DNA of 64,000 nucleotides, taken from Pseudomaricurvus alkylphenolicus. Its GTDB lineage: Bacteria > Pseudomonadota > Gammaproteobacteria > Pseudomonadales > Cellvibrionaceae. The stretch covers positions 930,001-994,000 of the forward strand of contig NZ_JAAQPI010000001.1 in the NCBI RefSeq assembly GCF_011683955.1, read 5' to 3'. The notes beneath the pieces are model-generated. The model had not been told where the DNA came from. It worked only from the letters and a program-made list of their open reading frames with translations, and ran no database searches. The position numbers and the translations under genes were made by a program. Positions 60,828 through 64,000 of this stretch are shown here, piece by piece (position 1 is the first letter of the stretch; each line of letters starts with the position of its first letter).

Positions 60828-62291
60828 ATGTTGGATACGGAACTGGAGCACAGGCTCCTGAAAGAAGAGCTCAATAACAGCACAGAATCAGAAATGAAGC
60901 GAATTTTGCGCAGGCAAAAGGCTGAATTCCGACATTCTCCAGTGACCGAAAAAGAAATCAGAGTCGATCGGCTAGATCGGGCGATCGAACTTCTGGTTGA
61001 CAATGCCGACCGCATAGATGAGGCCCTTCAGGAAGACTGGAGCCGGCCAAGGTTTATGAATATGTTGGCAGAGGTGGGGGGGGCGATCGCCCGCCTGAAG
61101 TACGCAAGAAAGAATCTCCATAAGTGGTGCAAACCACGGAGGGTTTCTCCGGACTTTCCTTTCGGCATTCTTGGGGCCAAAGCGAAAATCGAGAGTCGCC
61201 CACTAGGTGCGGTCGGTATCGTAAGCCCCTGGAATGCTCCGAGCATGCTGAGTTTTGGCCCCCTGGCCGCCGTGTTTGCGGCAGGCAACAGCGCCATGAT
61301 CAAACCCTCTGAACATGTTCCGACGTTCGCTGAATTGCTCAAAACCCTGGTAAAGAAATACTTCGGAGAACACGAGCTTGCTGTCATTACTGGTGGGGCG
61401 GACGCCGGCATAGAATTCACCCAGTTACCCTTCGACCACTTGGTATTTACCGGTGGCTCGAGCATTGCCAAAAATGTCCTTCAGGCCGCGGCAAACAACC
61501 TGACACCGGTCACCCTGGAGCTGGGGGGGAAGTCACCTGTTGTGATTGACGCTTCGGCGGATATCAAACGGGCGGCTTTGCGTATCGTATCGGGCAAATG
61601 CTTGAATGCGGGTCAGATCTGTGTCTCCCCGGATTATGTGTTTGTTCCGGAACAGAAACTGGAAGAATTCCTCTGTGTAGGTCTTCATGTGGCCAAAGAA
61701 CAGTTTCCAACCATTGTCGACAACGACGACTACGGTAGCATCATCAACAAGAAGCACTTTCAACGCCTGACATCTTATCTGGATGACGCTCGAGACAGAC
61801 AAGTGCGGATTGTGGCCGTTGAAGAGGTCAGCCAGGAAATGGAAGGCGCGCTCAAGCTACCCTTGCATTTTGTGGTTAATCCCCCGGAAGACGCAAGCGT
61901 TTCACAGGAGGAAGCTTTTGGCCCCATTCTGACAGTTCTAAGTTATAGCGACAAAGACCAGGTGATCAACTTTATCAACGCCAGGCCGCACCCCCTGGCA
62001 CTGTACTTCTTTGGTGAAGAAAACGAATTCAGGAACAAACTGTTGTCGACCACTATGGCGGGTGATGTGACTATCAATGATGTGTTGTTTCATTCTTCCC
62101 AATGTGCCCTGCCCTTTGGTGGTGTGGGCAATAGTGGCGATGGGTCCTGTTATGGGGAAGCGGGATTTCATCGTCTGTCTTACCAGCGATCGATCTATCA
62201 GCAGACCAGAATCGATTCCGTGCTCAACATGATGCGACCACCTTATACCCAAAAAACTCTTAAATCTGTGATGTCCATGATTAAAAAGTGA
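60828..62291 (+). CDS. Coniferyl-aldehyde-dehydrogenase-like ALDH
   Basis: A 487-residue ALDH of the coniferyl aldehyde/fatty aldehyde (class 3-like) branch: no N-terminal extension beyond the first helix, Asn136 (SPWNAP), Glu231 (LELGGKS) and Cys265 (NAGQICVSPDY), and the C-terminal SYQRSIYQQ. It oxidises aromatic or long-chain aldehydes. It starts near GGAG, is preceded by the 20-bp direct repeats, and is followed after 13 bp by the Rieske oxygenase, so the two form an operon. Confidence 0.85.
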   Translation: MLDTELEHRLLKEELNNSTESEMKRILRRQKAEFRHSPVTEKEIRVDRLDRAIELLVDNADRIDEALQEDWSRPRFMNMLAEVGGAIARLKYARKNLHKWCKPRRVSPDFPFGILGAKAKIESRPLGAVGIVSPWNAPSMLSFGPLAAVFAAGNSAMIKPSEHVPTFAELLKTLVKKYFGEHELAVITGGADAGIEFTQLPFDHLVFTGGSSIAKNVLQAAANNLTPVTLELGGKSPVVIDASADIKRAALRIVSGKCLNAGQICVSPDYVFVPEQKLEEFLCVGLHVAKEQFPTIVDNDDYGSIINKKHFQRLTSYLDDARDRQVRIVAVEEVSQEMEGALKLPLHFVVNPPEDASVSQEEAFGPILTVLSYSDKDQVINFINARPHPLALYFFGEENEFRNKLLSTTMAGDVTINDVLFHSSQCALPFGGVGNSGDGSCYGEAGFHRLSYQRSIYQQTRIDSVLNMMRPPYTQKTLKSVMSMIKK

Positions 62292-62304
62292 CAGGAGAAC
62301 AACT

Positions 62305-63588
62305 ATGCTAGCTGAACAAAACGAAAGACTGTGCCGTGTCGGTCCAGGTACACCGGGCGGCGAGATGTTAAGGCGCTATTGGATACCTGCGTGCCTTTCC
62401 TCGGACATCGCCGAGCCGGATTGCGATCCGTTTCGTTTACGTCGTCTGAGTGAAAACCTGGTGGCGTTTCGCGATACCGAGGGACGAGTTGGGGTTCTCG
62501 ACGAGCGCTGCCCTCATCGTGGGGTATCGCTTTCCCTGGGACGCAATGAACAGTGTGGCTTAAGATGTATATACCACGGTTGGAAGTTTGATGTTGAGGG
62601 TAACGTTGTTGACTCCCAGAATGCCAAACTGGAACAAATCAAGACCAAGGCCAAAGCATACCCGACGATAGAAAAGGGCGGCATTATCTGGATCTACATG
62701 GGTCCAGAAGATAAACAGCCCAAGCTGCCTGAATACGAATGGAGCAATATTGCCCCTGAATATCGGTTCAACACCAGTTTCCCGATCAGCACTAACTGGC
62801 AGGGGCCTCTGGAAGGGCTTTTTGATCCAACCCACGCGGCGATTCTGCACAACGACAATGTGGCCGAATTGAAAGATGCTGATGGAAATACCGGAGACGG
62901 GAGCGTCATGCTCAGTGCCCTGCAACCAGAGCTGCGTATCGAATACACCGACTTTGGCCATCATTATGGCGCCCTTCGTCCAGCCTCGGAGGAAGAAGGC
63001 AAATATCACTGCCGAACATCCAGTTTTGTGGCGCCGTTTTCCGCTTTTATCGCTCCTGGCGGCGCCTGCTTCATGTCGGTGCCGGTGGACGACTACAACA
63101 CCATGTGGTTTGCCGTGGTTTATGATCCCAAGGAGAAACGCGTACACGACTCCGGTCCGGCTCTTGAGCATATTGTCAAATTCTTGGGTGCAGATCGCGA
63201 GAGAATGCATCGCTATGGCCTGATTCCCTACGCCAATCTGGATCCGGATACGGCCGGTCCCCACAACCGTTGGAACCAGGATCGGGAGAGCATGAGAAAT
63301 GGCACCTCCCACTCCGGAATTGACAGTCTGGCCGCTGAAGATGCTCTACTGGCAGTTTCTTCCGGGCCTCTCTGGGATCGCACCCATGAGAATCTGGTGC
63401 CGGCGGACTTGCCGATTGTCCGCTACCGCAGGGTTCTGTTTGAATCCATAAAACGAGTCGAAAACGGGGAAGACCCTGTTGGCGTAGACGTGGATGTGGA
63501 TCACAGTCAGATCGCAGGCCGCAGCGGTATCGTTGACATGGAGAACTGGCGCGATATCAACAGGCAGTACAAAGTGCGAGAACTGTAA
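62305..63588 (+). CDS. Rieske non-heme iron oxygenase, alpha subunit
   Basis: A 427-residue single-component-type oxygenase of the phthalate/vanillate dioxygenase group. The Rieske cluster ligands are Cys69-His71 (CPHRG) and Cys88-His91 (CIYHGW). The mononuclear iron ligands are in LEGLFDPTHAAILH (Asp174, His177, His182), with the bridging Asp174 present. Start after AGGAG, 7 nt. The substrate is unknown; O-demethylation or ring hydroxylation fits the family. The ferredoxin at 60.3 kb and the CDGSH protein may serve as electron carriers. Confidence 0.9.
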   Translation: MLAEQNERLCRVGPGTPGGEMLRRYWIPACLSSDIAEPDCDPFRLRRLSENLVAFRDTEGRVGVLDERCPHRGVSLSLGRNEQCGLRCIYHGWKFDVEGNVVDSQNAKLEQIKTKAKAYPTIEKGGIIWIYMGPEDKQPKLPEYEWSNIAPEYRFNTSFPISTNWQGPLEGLFDPTHAAILHNDNVAELKDADGNTGDGSVMLSALQPELRIEYTDFGHHYGALRPASEEEGKYHCRTSSFVAPFSAFIAPGGACFMSVPVDDYNTMWFAVVYDPKEKRVHDSGPALEHIVKFLGADRERMHRYGLIPYANLDPDTAGPHNRWNQDRESMRNGTSHSGIDSLAAEDALLAVSSGPLWDRTHENLVPADLPIVRYRRVLFESIKRVENGEDPVGVDVDVDHSQIAGRSGIVDMENWRDINRQYKVREL

Positions 63589-63620
63589 ACAATACCCACC
63601 GACAGTAAAGGAGAAAGATC

Positions 63621-63872
63621 ATGAGCGACAGTCTGCCAAAGGTTGCGCAGATAACCCCAATAGCCATAGAAGTGGAAGCCGGAAAATCGTATCACTGGTG
63701 TTCCTGCGGACTCAGTGCAAACCAGCCGTTCTGTGATGGTTCGCACCGGGGTACCGAATTTACCCCGGTGCAATATAAAGCAGAGAGTGACAGCAAGGTT
63801 TTCTTTTGTGGCTGCAAAAAAAGCAACAAATCGCCACTGTGTGATGGGAGTCATATGGCCCTCCACAAGTAG
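63621..63872 (+). CDS. Small double CDGSH iron-sulfur protein
   Basis: An 83-residue protein with two complete CDGSH motifs: Cys27, Cys29, Cys38, His42 and Cys63, Cys65, Cys74, His78. Each binds a [2Fe-2S] cluster with 3Cys-1His ligation. SD AAGGAG before the ATG. It is 32 bp after the Rieske gene and followed by a terminator, so it belongs to the same operon and may transfer electrons to or stabilise the oxygenase. Confidence 0.9.
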   Translation: MSDSLPKVAQITPIAIEVEAGKSYHWCSCGLSANQPFCDGSHRGTEFTPVQYKAESDSKVFFCGCKKSNKSPLCDGSHMALHK

Positions 63873-63917
63873 GGGACATTTGAGACTGACAACACCTTAA
63901 ACCGCGATTAGATGAAG

Positions 63918-63951
63918 AGTCGGTAATTCAGAGATGGATTACCGACTTTTT
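63918..63951 (+). terminator. Rho-independent terminator after the CDGSH gene
   Basis: AGTCGGTAAT (63918-63927) pairs with ATTACCGACT (63938-63947), followed by a T5 run. It closes the aldehyde dehydrogenase-Rieske-CDGSH operon. Confidence 0.88.
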
Positions 63952-63975
63952 GTTAACAACACATGAGAGATCAGA

Positions 63976-64000
63976 ATGAGCGAGCATGAACACCAACAAG
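63976..64000 (+). CDS. Start of a gene cut by the right edge
   Basis: ATG at 63976 encodes MSEHEHQQ before the window ends, preceded by GAGAG. It is too short to identify. Confidence 0.4.

Noticed and set aside
1-64000. CRISPR array, tRNA/rRNA, integrase or insertion sequence
   Set aside because: No regularly spaced repeats with spacers, no tRNA-like cloverleaf and no transposase or integrase were seen by eye.

Overview
The window reads as chromosome of an aerobic, probably marine gammaproteobacterium. This is inferred from gene content only: five TonB-dependent receptors of the EIVVTA plug type, a DgcN-DgcA D-glutamate pair, a secreted minimal DNA ligase, a PA0069-type radical SAM protein behind a LexA-like box, and coenzyme F420 genes of the kind reported from some marine gammaproteobacteria. 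No rRNA, tRNA, insertion sequence, integrase or CRISPR array was seen.

Layout. 0-6.2 kb: a secreted NTR/TIMP-like protein cut by the left edge, an AlkD-like DNA glycosylase, and a four-gene MacAB-type efflux operon. 6.2-7.7 kb: an AT-richer lone AAA ATPase gene whose upstream DNA carries eight TTACC/GGTAA elements, three pairs of them exactly 10 bp apart. 7.7-20.3 kb: a GntR/FCD regulator with an L-lactate dehydrogenase-type flavoenzyme and an EamA exporter; dgcN-dgcA with a divergent HTH regulator; a receptor divergent from a gamma-glutamyltransferase-like lipoprotein that lacks the usual nucleophile; periplasmic LigE; an AraC regulator. 20.4-27.1 kb: a complete type I Wadjet anti-plasmid operon (jetABCD) in which jetA is split into two overlapping reading frames. 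A strong LexA-like box lies between it and the divergent radical SAM gene. 28.4-35.1 kb: a receptor plus amidohydrolase operon, divergent from a TetR regulator with twin palindromic operators, then the F420 genes cofE-cofD.

35.2-64 kb is a dense catabolic region. It holds three more receptors, two AraC regulators, a Crp/Fnr regulator, GPH and MFS transporters, a crotonase-fold protein that has lost a catalytic Glu, a GST, a second YtcJ-like amidohydrolase, an operon of 3-hydroxyisobutyrate dehydrogenase-like, ThDP-dependent and aldehyde dehydrogenase genes, an SDR, a tandem GAPDH pair whose first member has Ser for the catalytic Cys, a [2Fe-2S] ferredoxin, a coniferyl-aldehyde-dehydrogenase-like enzyme, a Rieske oxygenase and a double CDGSH protein. 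My reading is uptake of a hydrophobic or cyclic substrate through the receptors, oxygenation by the Rieske/ferredoxin system, C-C cleavage by the ThDP or crotonase-like enzyme, and oxidation of the aldehydes formed. The substrate cannot be told from sequence.

The least expected signals are: a 16-bp TGTT-N8-AACA palindrome found three times around the Crp/Fnr gene; the Cys-to-Ser GAPDH paralogue translationally coupled to a normal GAPDH; the split jetA with its own Shine-Dalgarno; the phased TTACC array; and the ThDP/dehydrogenase cluster next to a hydrolase-like crotonase.
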